This document shows positions 19,809 through 29,448 of a stretch of 64,000 nucleotides of DNA, in pieces. The stretch is from an uncultured Oscillospiraceae bacterium. Its GTDB lineage: Bacteria > Bacillota > Clostridia > Oscillospirales > Oscillospiraceae. Position 1 is the first letter of the stretch; every line of letters starts with the position of its first letter. The notes under the pieces are model-generated. The model was given only the letters and a program-made list of their open reading frames with translations. It searched no databases and was not told the origin of the DNA. Location: assembly GCA_951801655.1 (NCBI GenBank), contig CATONV010000002.1:34977-98976 (forward strand). Direction: 5' to 3'. Made by a program: the position numbers and the translations under genes.

Positions 19809-20471
19809 ATGGCGGATTCTTTGCTGAAGACCGGGCCTGATATTATGACCCGCTATTCCGACTACAGCACCGGCGGCCGGGATATCTATACCAACCCTGC
19901 GGACTGGGATAAGGAACAGGCCCTCTACGAAGACAAAACGACCTTATCCTTCACCGATATGCTGGGTCTAATGGTCGCTCAGTTCCAGAACCAGACCATG
20001 GACAATCAGGCCAGTACGACCGACATGATGAATCAGCTGGTTCAGATGAGCTCCATGCAGGCCATGACCGAGATGAGCACCCAGATCAAGGAGCTGACCC
20101 TGGCCAACGTGATGAGCTACTCCGCGTCCCTGGTGGGGAAGACGGTTACCGTCGGCGTATACAACGAGGAGACCAAGGAGACAGAGGAGATTGTGGGCGT
20201 GGTGCAGGGCACCGGCACCTACAACGGCCAGCAGGTTATCTACCTGGATAACGGAAAGGGCTACTTCCTGAACGAGATCATGGCCGTGGGTACGCTGCCT
20301 CCTAAGCCGGAGACGCCTGAGGAACCCGACGAGGACGGCGACAAGACAGAGGGGACCGATACCGACAACAGCACCGATACCGACAAGGACGACAGCACCA
20401 CCACCGGTACCGACAACACCACAGATAACGCAGGAAGCACCGGGGCGGGCGGCGACGGTTCGGTCGGTTGA
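19809..20471 (+). CDS. flgD: Flagellar hook assembly protein FlgD
   Basis: FTDMLGLMVAQFQNQTMDNQASTTDMMNQLVQMSSMQAMTEM; Thr/Asp-rich tail. Confidence 0.94.
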   Translation: MADSLLKTGPDIMTRYSDYSTGGRDIYTNPADWDKEQALYEDKTTLSFTDMLGLMVAQFQNQTMDNQASTTDMMNQLVQMSSMQAMTEMSTQIKELTLANVMSYSASLVGKTVTVGVYNEETKETEEIVGVVQGTGTYNGQQVIYLDNGKGYFLNEIMAVGTLPPKPETPEEPDEDGDKTEGTDTDNSTDTDKDDSTTTGTDNTTDNAGSTGAGGDGSVG

Positions 20472-20546
20472 GGCGAAGCGGTCAGGAGGGAATCTGACCA
20501 CAAATAAGCGGACAGGAGGTCCGCGAAGAAAGTAGAGGCTGGTATT

Positions 20547-20936
20547 ATGGCAGAACGCATCCATTCCATCCAGGGCGTGTCCCAGGTGGAGCGCGTCCAA
20601 CGGGTCAGTCAGCTCAGTCGGCCGGCGTCCGGACAGTTTGGCGCTCTGCTGAACCGGGAGATACGAACTGCGGCTGAGCCCGCGATCTCCTTCTCCAAGC
20701 ACGCCCAGAGCCGGGCCGCAGAACGGGGCATTCAGGTGGACGATACGCTGATGGGCCAGCTGGCCGACTCGGTTGAGAGAGCCCAGGCCAAGGGAGCCAC
20801 CAATATCCTGGCTTTTGACGCTACTCGGGCCTTTATCATCAATGTCCCCCACGGGCGGGTGATTACCACCATGTCCCAGGAGGAGATGGAGGAAAATATT
20901 TTTACGAATATCGACGGCGCTGTACTGCTGAAATAA
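20547..20936 (+). CDS. TIGR02530-type flagellar operon protein
   Basis: FSKHAQSRAAERGIQVDDTLMGQLADSVERAQAKGATNILAFDATRAFIINVPHGRVITTM; flgD-X-flgE position. Confidence 0.9.
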   Translation: MAERIHSIQGVSQVERVQRVSQLSRPASGQFGALLNREIRTAAEPAISFSKHAQSRAAERGIQVDDTLMGQLADSVERAQAKGATNILAFDATRAFIINVPHGRVITTMSQEEMEENIFTNIDGAVLLK

Positions 20937-21025
20937 CGCAAGAGCAGGACCTTTATGGATGCTTTGGTTCCCTGTCCGACTGACAGGGGACCGGCAGCGC
21001 CAAAGAAAGGAAGTAATTTAGCGAT

Positions 21026-22303
21026 ATGACAGGTGCAATGTATGCTGCCATTGGCGGCCTGAAATCCCACATGACCAAGCTGAATGTAATCGGCAACAAC
21101 GTGGCCAACGTGAACACCCACGGCTACAAGGCCCAGCGTATGACCTTCCAGGAGTCCATCTACACCACCAGCAAGTCCGGCTCCAACGGCGGCGTGACCA
21201 TGGGCGGCAACAATCCCTCTCAGATCGGCTACGGCTGCTCCGTGGGTTCCATCGACCTGAACATGAGCCCCTCCACCTACGCGCCCACCGGCGTGGGCCT
21301 GGACTGCATGCTCACCGGCGAGGGCTTCTTCATGGTGGGAGACAAGATCGAATATGAGAGGGACGAAACGACAAATCCCCCTACCATCACTGGTCATGGA
21401 ATCCAGAGCGCCAGCGATTTGACCGAGCCGCTTCTCACCCGTGTGGGCAACTTCTGGGTGGACGCCGACGGCTATATCTGTAACCGTGACAACAAGGTTC
21501 TCTACGGCTTTGCCCGGGTGCAGAACCCTAACTATAACCCAAATGCTAAGCCCGATGAAATCAAGGCCGATCCCAGCATTGCTGAGCCCACCATTATCAG
21601 CACCGAGCTGGTTCCCCTGCGGATACCCCTGTCCGCTGCCGCGCCCAACAAAGATAATGGAGGGCTAGATGCCAATGGCGAGGCCCTCTGGGAGGAGGGC
21701 GACCCCGTCTACCCCTATCTGAGCGGGTCAAAAGAGAACCGGTATCCCTCCTATAAGGATAAGGCAACGAATGCTGGCGGGGGAACAGTCACCTATCCGC
21801 TTACTGGCACCCAGATCGCGGTGGCCCAGAACACCAACGAGAACCGTATCTCCGACGAGATGCCCGTGCAGCTGAAGAGTATGCAGATTGGCACTGACGG
21901 TTCTGTCATCGGCACCTGCAACGGCAAGACCGTGGTCATCGGCTATGTGGCCATCGCCAGCGCCGACAGCCCCGACGGCGTGACCCATATGGACGGTTCC
22001 TACTACAAGGCCATGGGCGGCGCGGGCAACCTGCGTGTTGCCTCCCTGGTGGACCTGCCCACCAAGTATCTGGGCAACCAGGAAACCCCCAAGGCTGATA
22101 CGGATCCTCAGCCCAAGGCTGCGGACGCCATCCTGTCAGATTCCACCAACTCCATCAAGAACGGCGGCCTGGAGGCCTCCAGCACCGACGTGGCCAACGA
22201 GTTCGCCGAGATGATCACCACCCAGCGCGGCTATCAGGCCAACACCCGTATTATCACCGTTACCGACTCCATGCTGGAAGAACTGGTGAACATGAAGCGG
22301 TAA
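21026..22303 (+). CDS. flgE: Flagellar hook protein FlgE
   Basis: MTGAMYAAIGGLKSHMTKLNVIGNNVANVNTHGYKAQRMTFQE...NEFAEMITTQRGYQANTRIITVTDSMLEELVNMKR. Confidence 0.96.
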   Translation: MTGAMYAAIGGLKSHMTKLNVIGNNVANVNTHGYKAQRMTFQESIYTTSKSGSNGGVTMGGNNPSQIGYGCSVGSIDLNMSPSTYAPTGVGLDCMLTGEGFFMVGDKIEYERDETTNPPTITGHGIQSASDLTEPLLTRVGNFWVDADGYICNRDNKVLYGFARVQNPNYNPNAKPDEIKADPSIAEPTIISTELVPLRIPLSAAAPNKDNGGLDANGEALWEEGDPVYPYLSGSKENRYPSYKDKATNAGGGTVTYPLTGTQIAVAQNTNENRISDEMPVQLKSMQIGTDGSVIGTCNGKTVVIGYVAIASADSPDGVTHMDGSYYKAMGGAGNLRVASLVDLPTKYLGNQETPKADTDPQPKAADAILSDSTNSIKNGGLEASSTDVANEFAEMITTQRGYQANTRIITVTDSMLEELVNMKR

Positions 22304-22361
22304 TTTTAGCAGTTTCTTCAGAGAAATGCGGCCCGCTTATGAAAGAGGACTCGCTGTAAGG

Positions 22362-22462
22362 CGGCTGGGGGATTGCGGATGATTAAAAAACGGAATCCCC
22401 CCGCCGCTGGGCGGCGTCCGGCGGCCCTTCCCCTCTGGCAAGGGGGCTTGAGAGGGAAATTG
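22362..22462. repeat. Composite palindromic intergenic element between flgE and flbD
   Basis: GGGGGATT...AATCCCCC, GCCGCtggGCGGC and CCCCTctggcaAGGGG hairpins in tandem. Confidence 0.5.
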
Positions 22463-22500
22463 CCCATACAGCGGGCGAGAAAAGGAAAGGAAGGTTTATC

Positions 22501-22716
22501 ATGATTCAACTGACCAAGCGTAACGGAGAGCGTTTTTTGGTGAACCACCATCAGATTGAGAGCATTGAGATGATTCCAGAGTCCAAAATAGTCATGATGA
22601 ACCGGGACTATTTTATTGTGCGGGAAGACCCTGACACCATTATCAAACGTATTACAGAGTACAATGCCAAGGTGCAGGACGTATATCGTTCCCTGACCGT
22701 CGTAGACCGGCGCTGA
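22501..22716 (+). CDS. flbD: FlbD family flagellar protein
   Basis: MIQLTKRNGERFLVNHHQIESIEMIPESKIVMMNRDYFIVREDPDTIIKRITEYN. Confidence 0.93.
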   Translation: MIQLTKRNGERFLVNHHQIESIEMIPESKIVMMNRDYFIVREDPDTIIKRITEYNAKVQDVYRSLTVVDRR

Positions 22717-22794
22717 GCCGCGCCGGTCCTCGGGGCGCATTGGAAAGGCACCGCGCCTGCGTCGCAGAGACCCAGCGCCTTTCCAATGTGCCCT
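22705..22794 (+). promoter_or_regulatory. Tandem hairpins between flbD and motA
   Basis: GACCGGCGC-tgagcc-GCGCCGGTC, then GGGGCGCATTGGAAAGGC...GCGCCTTTCCAATGTGCCC. Confidence 0.6.
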
Positions 22795-22837
22795 GGATAG
22801 AAAAAAGATTCCCCTGTACGGGGAGAGGAGTGGACCT

Positions 22838-23656
22838 ATGAATATTACATATATCATTGGTGTTGTCGCGGCTTTCGGCGTTATGGTTATCGGTATGATG
22901 CAGGGCGGTGACGCAGGATTCCTGACACCCGGTCAGTTGGGCAACTTTATTGATGGCGCTTCCGTGTTCATTACCATTGGCTGTACGTTCGCCGTGCTGG
23001 TCGCCTCTTTCCCTCCCAGCGCGCTGAAGGCCATCCCCAAGCACTTTCAGGTGCTGATGAACACCAAAAAATATAATCCTATGGCTGTGATCGACAAGCT
23101 GGTGGAGCTGGCCCAGGTGGCCCGTAAAAACGGCCTGCTGGCGCTGGAGGAGATGGGGAACCAGGAGACCGACCCCTTCTTCAAGCAGTGTATCATGCTC
23201 ATCGTGGACAACAACGACGCCGACCAGGCCAAGGAAATCATGATGAACGACATCGAGCAGTCCTCCGCCCGGCACGAGGATGCCGCCGGCATGTACGACA
23301 AGGCGTCCTCCGTGGCCCCGGCCTTCGGCATGGTGGGTACGCTGGTAGGTCTGATCAACATGCTGAAGGGCATGAACCTGGACGGCGACGGCGCCAGCAA
23401 CATCGGTACCGCAATGGGCACCGCTCTGATCACAACCCTGTACGGCTGCGTGCTGGCCCATATGATCTTTGGGCCCATCGCCACCCAGCTGCGCCAGCGT
23501 GACGAGGAGGAGATGCTCTGCAAGCTCATTATTGTAGAGGGCATCATGTCGATTCAGGCCGGCGCCAACCCCAAGTTCCTTCGGGAGAAGTTGCTCACCT
23601 TCCTGGGCCAGAAGCAGCGCGACGGCGCAGGCAAGAAGGGCGGCAAGGGCGAGTAA
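22838..23656 (+). CDS. motA: Motility protein A
   Basis: ASVFITIGCTFAVLVASFPPSALK...GMYDKASSVAPAFGMVGTLVGLINML. Confidence 0.96.
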   Translation: MNITYIIGVVAAFGVMVIGMMQGGDAGFLTPGQLGNFIDGASVFITIGCTFAVLVASFPPSALKAIPKHFQVLMNTKKYNPMAVIDKLVELAQVARKNGLLALEEMGNQETDPFFKQCIMLIVDNNDADQAKEIMMNDIEQSSARHEDAAGMYDKASSVAPAFGMVGTLVGLINMLKGMNLDGDGASNIGTAMGTALITTLYGCVLAHMIFGPIATQLRQRDEEEMLCKLIIVEGIMSIQAGANPKFLREKLLTFLGQKQRDGAGKKGGKGE

Positions 23657-23681
23657 GCCCTGTGTGAATTGAGGTGAAACC

Positions 23682-24551
23682 ATGGCTAGCATTAAAAAGA
23701 AAAGCTCCGGCGGCGGAGGCGGCGCCAACTGGATGGATACCTATGGCGACATGGTAACCCTGCTGCTGTGTTTCTTCGTTCTGCTGTACTCCATCTCCAC
23801 CATCGATCAGGAGAAGTGGATGATCGTGGTCAAAAGCTTCAATCGGGACGCTCTGACCAGCGACAACATCTCTCCCGGCCCTGTCGGAGATAAGACCGAT
23901 CAGGGCGGTAACGCAATGCCCGTGCCCGACTTGAACAACGAGGTGGACCAGGCCCTGGATGAGCTGTATGATTTTCTGGTGGAGTACACCGAGCAGCAAA
24001 ATCAGGAGGGCGAGGGCAGCATCGCGGTCAGTCAGGGCGACGACTTCGTCTTTATTTCCTTTGACGACGCGGTCTTCTTCGATGGCGACAGCTCCCTGCT
24101 ACGTAAGGACGGCAAGGAGCTGCTGGACGATATTATCCCCGCCCTGGCCCAGGCCGGCCCCTATATTGACGAGCTTCGGGTGCTGGGCCACACCGCCCAG
24201 GGCAGGGCCAACCAGCCAAACGACCCCCGCTTCGACCGCTATCTGGCCTCTGACCGGGCAACGGAAGTTGTCCTTTATATACAGCAGCGCGTTCCCGCAG
24301 AGGCCTTGCACCCGGGCCGCCTGGTGGCCGAGGGCTACGGCCAGTGGCGGAGCATTTCCCCCAACGATACCGGCGCAAACCGGGCCAAAAACCGCCGCGT
24401 GGAGCTGATCATCACCGGTCGGGACCTGGAGAACGCACTGAACGACAACTACCGGCAGTATTATACTATGGCTGACACCAACACCGGCGGCAGTACAGAA
24501 TTTGCCTCAGACGGCAACGCCGCCATGAGCTACACCACCAACGGCAATTGA
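23682..24551 (+). CDS. motB: Motility protein B
   Basis: WMDTYGDMVTLLLCFFVLLYSIS plug/TM; OmpA-like VLGHTAQGRAN...RVELIITG. Confidence 0.95.
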   Translation: MASIKKKSSGGGGGANWMDTYGDMVTLLLCFFVLLYSISTIDQEKWMIVVKSFNRDALTSDNISPGPVGDKTDQGGNAMPVPDLNNEVDQALDELYDFLVEYTEQQNQEGEGSIAVSQGDDFVFISFDDAVFFDGDSSLLRKDGKELLDDIIPALAQAGPYIDELRVLGHTAQGRANQPNDPRFDRYLASDRATEVVLYIQQRVPAEALHPGRLVAEGYGQWRSISPNDTGANRAKNRRVELIITGRDLENALNDNYRQYYTMADTNTGGSTEFASDGNAAMSYTTNGN

Positions 24552-24613
24552 GCCGGGACGAACTGCGCCCCATTCAGGGGCGGAGAGAGCATTTTCTAAA
24601 ATGAGGGAACAAT

Positions 24614-25603
24614 ATGGCTGAAGTCTTATCGCAAAGTCAGATAGACGCCCTTTTGAACGCGGCCAGGAGCGGAGAACTGGACGTGGACAAGCCGGCGGAG
24701 AAATCTGAGGAGAAAAAATATCGTAAATATGACTTTTACAGCCCGCGCAAGTTCACCAAGGACAGGCTGAAGATGCTCAACAGCATCTTTGAGAGCTATG
24801 CCCGGGTTATCAACTCCCGGATCAATGCCCTGCTCCACGCCACCTGTGAAATTGAGGTGGACAGCGTGGAGGAGCAGCGGTACTACGAGTTTTCCAACGC
24901 ATTGACGGAGAGCGACGTGGTGGTCCTGTCGGAGATCGATCAGGCGCAGCTCCAGGGCGACGACCCCATCCTGGTCCATATGGACACGCCGGTGGTGCTG
25001 TCCATGCTGGACCGGATGATGGGCGGCGAAGGCGAACCGGACCCGCTGCTGCCAAATGACTATAAGCTGACCGATCTGGAGCTGAACATGTACGACGACC
25101 TGATCGCCGACCTGATTCCCATTCTGGGCAGCAGCTGGGAGAACTATATAACCCTTCAATTCTCCTATGTCCGCACCGAGGTGAACCCCACTCTGGTCCA
25201 GCTCATCGGCTACGATGAGACGGTGGTTATTGTGGGTCTGACCATTAAGTTCCCCAACTGCACAGGTCGGATGAGCCTGTGCCTACCGGGCGAGATGCTG
25301 ACCAATGTTTTCAGTGAGATCAGCAAAAATACCAGCCGCCGCACTACCGGCGAAGATAAGTCCGAGGAGATTTTTGATTCTCTGCGGGACTCCGAGCTGG
25401 AGATTGTGGCCGAGCTGGCCCGAACTCGGATACTACTCAGTGACCTGTACCACCTGAACGTGGGAGACGTGGTAGATATCAAGAGATCCAAAGACTCCCC
25501 GGTATTCCTGAACATCGGCGGGCGAAGGTGGTTTGACGGACGTATGGGCACCAGCAACAAGCGGGTGGCCGTGAAAATCGGAGAGACCTACATCAAAGTG
25601 TAG
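24614..25603 (+). CDS. fliM: Flagellar motor switch protein FliM
   Basis: MAEVLSQSQIDALLNAARSGE N-terminal CheY-binding motif; YDFYSPRKFTKDRLKMLNSIFESYARVINSRI. Confidence 0.97.
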   Translation: MAEVLSQSQIDALLNAARSGELDVDKPAEKSEEKKYRKYDFYSPRKFTKDRLKMLNSIFESYARVINSRINALLHATCEIEVDSVEEQRYYEFSNALTESDVVVLSEIDQAQLQGDDPILVHMDTPVVLSMLDRMMGGEGEPDPLLPNDYKLTDLELNMYDDLIADLIPILGSSWENYITLQFSYVRTEVNPTLVQLIGYDETVVIVGLTIKFPNCTGRMSLCLPGEMLTNVFSEISKNTSRRTTGEDKSEEIFDSLRDSELEIVAELARTRILLSDLYHLNVGDVVDIKRSKDSPVFLNIGGRRWFDGRMGTSNKRVAVKIGETYIKV

Positions 25604-25623
25604 GCTAAAAGGAGCGAATCTGG

Positions 25624-26853
25624 ATGGAAGATACTATTTTTAACCCGATGGAAATAGACGCCATCGGGGAGATCATGAACATCAGCCTGGGCTCCTCGGC
25701 CACCGCGGCGTCTAATATGCTGGATCACCGGGTGGACATCACCACACCAAGAGTAAACGTGGTCAATGTGGAGGACTTTACCCTCGGCAAGATTGAGCCG
25801 GCGGTGGGTGTGGAGATTAAGTATGTCTGCGGCCTGGAGGGCAGCAACATCATGCTCCTAAAGCGCAGCGACGTGCGGGCTATCACGGACATCCTGCTGA
25901 TGACCGAGACGCCGGACGAGGAGTTTGAGCTCAACGAGCTGTCGATCAGCGCCGTGTGTGAGCTGATGAACCAGATGATGGGCTCGTCCTCCACGGCCCT
26001 GTCGGACCTGCTGGGCCGGATGGTGAACATCTCCACCCCTGAGTCCTTTGAGCTGCAGGACCTGGACAAGGTGAAGGAGGAGCACTTTCCGGTTACCCAC
26101 GGCCCTGTGGTGGTGGTCCGGTTCAACCTGATCATCGAGGGTGTTCTGGACAGTGAGTTCATGAATGTCATGTCTGTGGAGCTGGCCCGCGAGCTGGTAT
26201 CGGGTTTTGGCCTGGATGAGCCTGCGCCTGCGCCGGCCCCTGCTCCTGCCCCCGCCCCTGCTCCTGCCCCCGCGCCTGCGCCCGCGCCCGCCGGCGGCGC
26301 GACCATGAGTCAGGAGGAGATCGAGAGGATGATGGCGGGCGGCGTCCCTGCGGCGGCGCCCGGCGCCCCGTCGGCGGCCATGACGCCTCCTGCGGCGCCT
26401 CCGGGAATGCCTCCTGCGGGAGAGATGCCCGGTTACCCCGGCTATCCTCCTTACGGCCAGTACCCCTACCCCTATCCGCCCTATCCCATGTATCCGCCTC
26501 AGCCTGCGGCGCCTGATCCCAAGGTGATCAACGCACAGCCCAGCCGGATGAAGGAGCTGAGCGCGGAGAGCCAGCTGAACCAGGAACAGAAGGACAATCT
26601 GGACCTGATCCTCTCCGTCTCTCTGGAGGTGGCGGTGGAGATCGGTCGGACCCGGAGAAAGATTCAGGATATTCTGTCCTTCTCCAAGGGATCTCTGGTG
26701 GTGCTGGACAAACTGGCGGGTGACCAGGTGGACCTGCTGGTAAACGGGCAGTGCGTGGCCAAGGGAGATGTGGTGGTCATCGACGACAACTTCGGCATTC
26801 GCATCACCGAGATTTTACAGAAGCCTGATATCAATGTGCTGACCCAGGGCTGA
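25624..26853 (+). CDS. fliY: Flagellar motor switch phosphatase FliY (CheC-like + FliN domains)
   Basis: MEIDAIGEIMNISLGSSATAASNML CheC-like; Ala-Pro linker with MSQEEIERMMAGG; FliN C-terminus DLILSVSLEVAVEIGRTRRKIQDILSFSKGSLVVLDK. Confidence 0.95.
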   Translation: MEDTIFNPMEIDAIGEIMNISLGSSATAASNMLDHRVDITTPRVNVVNVEDFTLGKIEPAVGVEIKYVCGLEGSNIMLLKRSDVRAITDILLMTETPDEEFELNELSISAVCELMNQMMGSSSTALSDLLGRMVNISTPESFELQDLDKVKEEHFPVTHGPVVVVRFNLIIEGVLDSEFMNVMSVELARELVSGFGLDEPAPAPAPAPAPAPAPAPAPAPAPAGGATMSQEEIERMMAGGVPAAAPGAPSAAMTPPAAPPGMPPAGEMPGYPGYPPYGQYPYPYPPYPMYPPQPAAPDPKVINAQPSRMKELSAESQLNQEQKDNLDLILSVSLEVAVEIGRTRRKIQDILSFSKGSLVVLDKLAGDQVDLLVNGQCVAKGDVVVIDDNFGIRITEILQKPDINVLTQG

Positions 26854-26910
26854 GCCCTTTCACAATATATCAAAGATACAATCAACTATTTTTGAAAAGG
26901 ATGGTTAACT

Positions 26911-27276
26911 ATGGCTAAGATTCTTACAGTTGACGACGCTGCTTTTATGCGCAAGGTCATCAAGGACACCCTGAGCAAGGCCGGCTACACTGAGATTTAT
27001 GAGGCTGAGGACGGTGCTATGGCGGTGGAAAAGTACAACGAGCTGAAGCCCGACCTGGTACTGATGGACATCACCATGCCCAACATGGACGGCCTGGAGG
27101 CTCTGAAGGCCATTCGCGCCGCCGATGCCAGCGCCAATGTGGTCATGTGTTCCGCCATGGGGCAGGAGACCATGGTCATCGACGCTATCCGTTCCGGCGC
27201 GAAGGACTTTATTGTCAAGCCCTTTAAGCCTGAGCGTGTGCTGAAGACTGTTACCTCCATCGTGGGCGAGCCCTGA
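26911..27276 (+). CDS. cheY: Chemotaxis response regulator CheY
   Basis: ILTVDDAAFMRKVIKDTLSKAGY...PDLVLMDITMPNMDG...DFIVKPFKPERVL. Confidence 0.95.
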   Translation: MAKILTVDDAAFMRKVIKDTLSKAGYTEIYEAEDGAMAVEKYNELKPDLVLMDITMPNMDGLEALKAIRAADASANVVMCSAMGQETMVIDAIRSGAKDFIVKPFKPERVLKTVTSIVGEP

Positions 27277-27644
27277 TGAAAAACGGGCCCGAGGTCCTCT
27301 CCGTGCTGGGTCTGCTGGCTGTTGTTCTCCTGGTGCTGGCCGGTGCCTATCTCTTCACTCGCTGGGCGGGGCAGAGTTTAGGCGGCGGGCTGCTTTCCGC
27401 CAGGAGTAACGGCCGCCTTCAGGTGTTGGACCGGGCCGCCGTGGGCCGTGACCAGAACCTGCTGGTGGTGCGGGCAGGGCAGCGATATCTGCTGCTGGGC
27501 AGCACCTCTGCGGGACTGACCCTGTTGGCTGAGCTGACCCGGGAGGAGGGGGAAAACTGGGAGTCGCCCGCCCCTCCCCAGGGACCGGAGCAGAAACGCC
27601 CCATGGATTTCCGTGCCCTGATGCAGCGGCTGAGAGAGAAGTAA
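27276..27644 (+). CDS. fliO: Flagellar biosynthetic protein FliO
   Basis: Single TM then GRLQVLDRAAVGRDQNLLVVRAGQRYLLLGSTSAGLTLLAEL; cheY-fliP position. Confidence 0.88.
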   Translation: MKNGPEVLSVLGLLAVVLLVLAGAYLFTRWAGQSLGGGLLSARSNGRLQVLDRAAVGRDQNLLVVRAGQRYLLLGSTSAGLTLLAELTREEGENWESPAPPQGPEQKRPMDFRALMQRLREK

Positions 27645-27681
27645 CAACAAAGTGCCGGTGAATGGATCGAGGTGAGGAAGG

Positions 27682-28356
27682 ATGCCGACCGACGCGCTGA
27701 TCAATGTAAACGGCGACAGCGTGCAGACGCTGGAAATTTTACTGCTGACCACCGTCCTGATGCTCCTGCCCTCGCTGATCATCATGATGACCTCCTTCAC
27801 CCGGTACATAGTGGTCTTCTCGTTCCTGCGCACGGCCATGGGTACTCAGCAGACGCCGCCCAATATGGTGCTGATTGGAATGGCTCTCATTTTGACGCTG
27901 TTCACCATGAGTCCAACTCTGGCCCAGATTAATGAGGAGGCATTTGCCCCCTATCAGGCGGAGGAAATTACTCAGGAGGAGTTCTTCCAACGGGCTCAGG
28001 TGCCTCTTAAGCGGTTTATGGGGAAGTGGTCGTCGCTGGACAGTGTGGAGCTGTACTGCAATATTTCGGGCACCGCTTCTCCGACTACGGAGGAGGAGGC
28101 AGAAAATCTGCCCCTGACAGTGCTGATTCCTGCCTTCGTCACCAGCGAACTGAAGAAGGCCTTTGAGATCGGTTTCCTGCTGTTCATTCCCTTTATGCTC
28201 ATCGACATGGTGGTGGCTTCCACCCTGATGTCCATGGGTATGGTTATGCTTCCGCCTTCCATGATCTCCACCCCCTTTAAACTGTTGCTGTTTATCCTGC
28301 TGGACGGCTGGCAGCTGCTGTTTTCCACCCTGGTGGCGGGCTTCGGCTTTGGGTAA
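27682..28356 (+). CDS. fliP: Flagellar biosynthetic protein FliP
   Basis: TRYIVVFSFLRTAMGTQQTPPNMVLIGMALILTLFTM...FLLFIPFMLIDMVVASTLMSMGMVMLPPSMISTPFKLLLFILLDGW. Confidence 0.97.
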   Translation: MPTDALINVNGDSVQTLEILLLTTVLMLLPSLIIMMTSFTRYIVVFSFLRTAMGTQQTPPNMVLIGMALILTLFTMSPTLAQINEEAFAPYQAEEITQEEFFQRAQVPLKRFMGKWSSLDSVELYCNISGTASPTTEEEAENLPLTVLIPAFVTSELKKAFEIGFLLFIPFMLIDMVVASTLMSMGMVMLPPSMISTPFKLLLFILLDGWQLLFSTLVAGFGFG

Positions 28357-28365
28357 GGAGGAAAC

Positions 28366-28629
28366 ATGGATATCAATTCAATTACCCAACTGATGCGGGA
28401 GGGCGTGTGGGTTGCCATTAAGCTGGGTGGCCCCATGCTGGTGCTGAGTATGGCGGTGGGTGTGCTGATTGCCATTTTTCAGGCGGTCACCCAGATCCAT
28501 GAGCAGACCTTGGGCTTTATCCTCAAGCTGATAGTGGTTATTCTAGTCCTTCTGGTAGGAGGAGGCTGGATGATGGAGACCTTGTTGGATTACGCCCACA
28601 AAGTCTTTACGCTGATGGCTACCCGCTAG
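28366..28629 (+). CDS. fliQ: Flagellar biosynthetic protein FliQ
   Basis: GPMLVLSMAVGVLIAIFQAVTQIHEQTLGFILKLIVVI. Confidence 0.96.
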   Translation: MDINSITQLMREGVWVAIKLGGPMLVLSMAVGVLIAIFQAVTQIHEQTLGFILKLIVVILVLLVGGGWMMETLLDYAHKVFTLMATR

Positions 28630-28643
28630 AGGAGGGCTACGCT

Positions 28644-29408
28644 GTGGACTTTACCTCCCTTACCCTGTTTTTGATGATTACCGGACGTATGACCGGCTTT
28701 GTGGTGTTCAATCCCATCTTCGGTCGGCGGGGCATCCCCAACATTGTAAAGGCGGGCTTTATCCTGCTTCTGTCTTTGTGCGTCTACGCTGTGACGCCCC
28801 AGCGGCTTGAAATGCCTGCCACGCTGCTGGGCCTGGCCTTTACCTTCCTGATGGAACTGTTTTTGGGCTATGTGCTGGGTCTGGTGGTCAATTTCTTCTT
28901 TTACATTCCCCTGATGGCCGGCTCTCTGATCGATATGCAGATGGGCCTGTCCATGGCTGCCACCTATGACCCGGCCTCGGGCATTCAGGTGACGGCTACC
29001 TCCACACTGCTTAACGTGCTGATGACCCTGCTGTTTTTCGCGGCCAACGGCCACCACACCCTGATTCGTATTTTTGCCGGCTCCGGGTTGGCGGTCCCCT
29101 TTGGGACGGTGGCGCTGGGAGAGAACTTCTATGGCGCCATGGTGGAGCTGTTTATTGAATGTACCCTTCTGGGCATCAAGCTGAGTATGCCTGTGCTGGG
29201 TGCGGAGCTGCTGGGCCAGGTGGGAATGGGCATCCTGATGAAGGTCATCCCCCAGATTAACGTGTTTGCCATCAACATTGAGCTGAAGGTGATTGTCGGT
29301 CTGGTGATGATTCTGCTGCTGATGACCCCGTTTAGCGAGTTTTTGCTTCATGTGGAGAGAGAGATGCTGGTGACCCTTCAGCATGTGCTGCCCCTTATGT
29401 CGGGCTGA
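28644..29408 (+). CDS. fliR: Flagellar biosynthetic protein FliR
   Basis: GRMTGFVVFNPIFGRRGIPNIVKAGFILLLSL; order fliQ-fliR-flhB; GTG start. Confidence 0.95.
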   Translation: MDFTSLTLFLMITGRMTGFVVFNPIFGRRGIPNIVKAGFILLLSLCVYAVTPQRLEMPATLLGLAFTFLMELFLGYVLGLVVNFFFYIPLMAGSLIDMQMGLSMAATYDPASGIQVTATSTLLNVLMTLLFFAANGHHTLIRIFAGSGLAVPFGTVALGENFYGAMVELFIECTLLGIKLSMPVLGAELLGQVGMGILMKVIPQINVFAINIELKVIVGLVMILLLMTPFSEFLLHVEREMLVTLQHVLPLMSG

Positions 29409-29448
29409 AGAATTACGATTATTCGGCTGACAGAGGGGGGATTACTCC

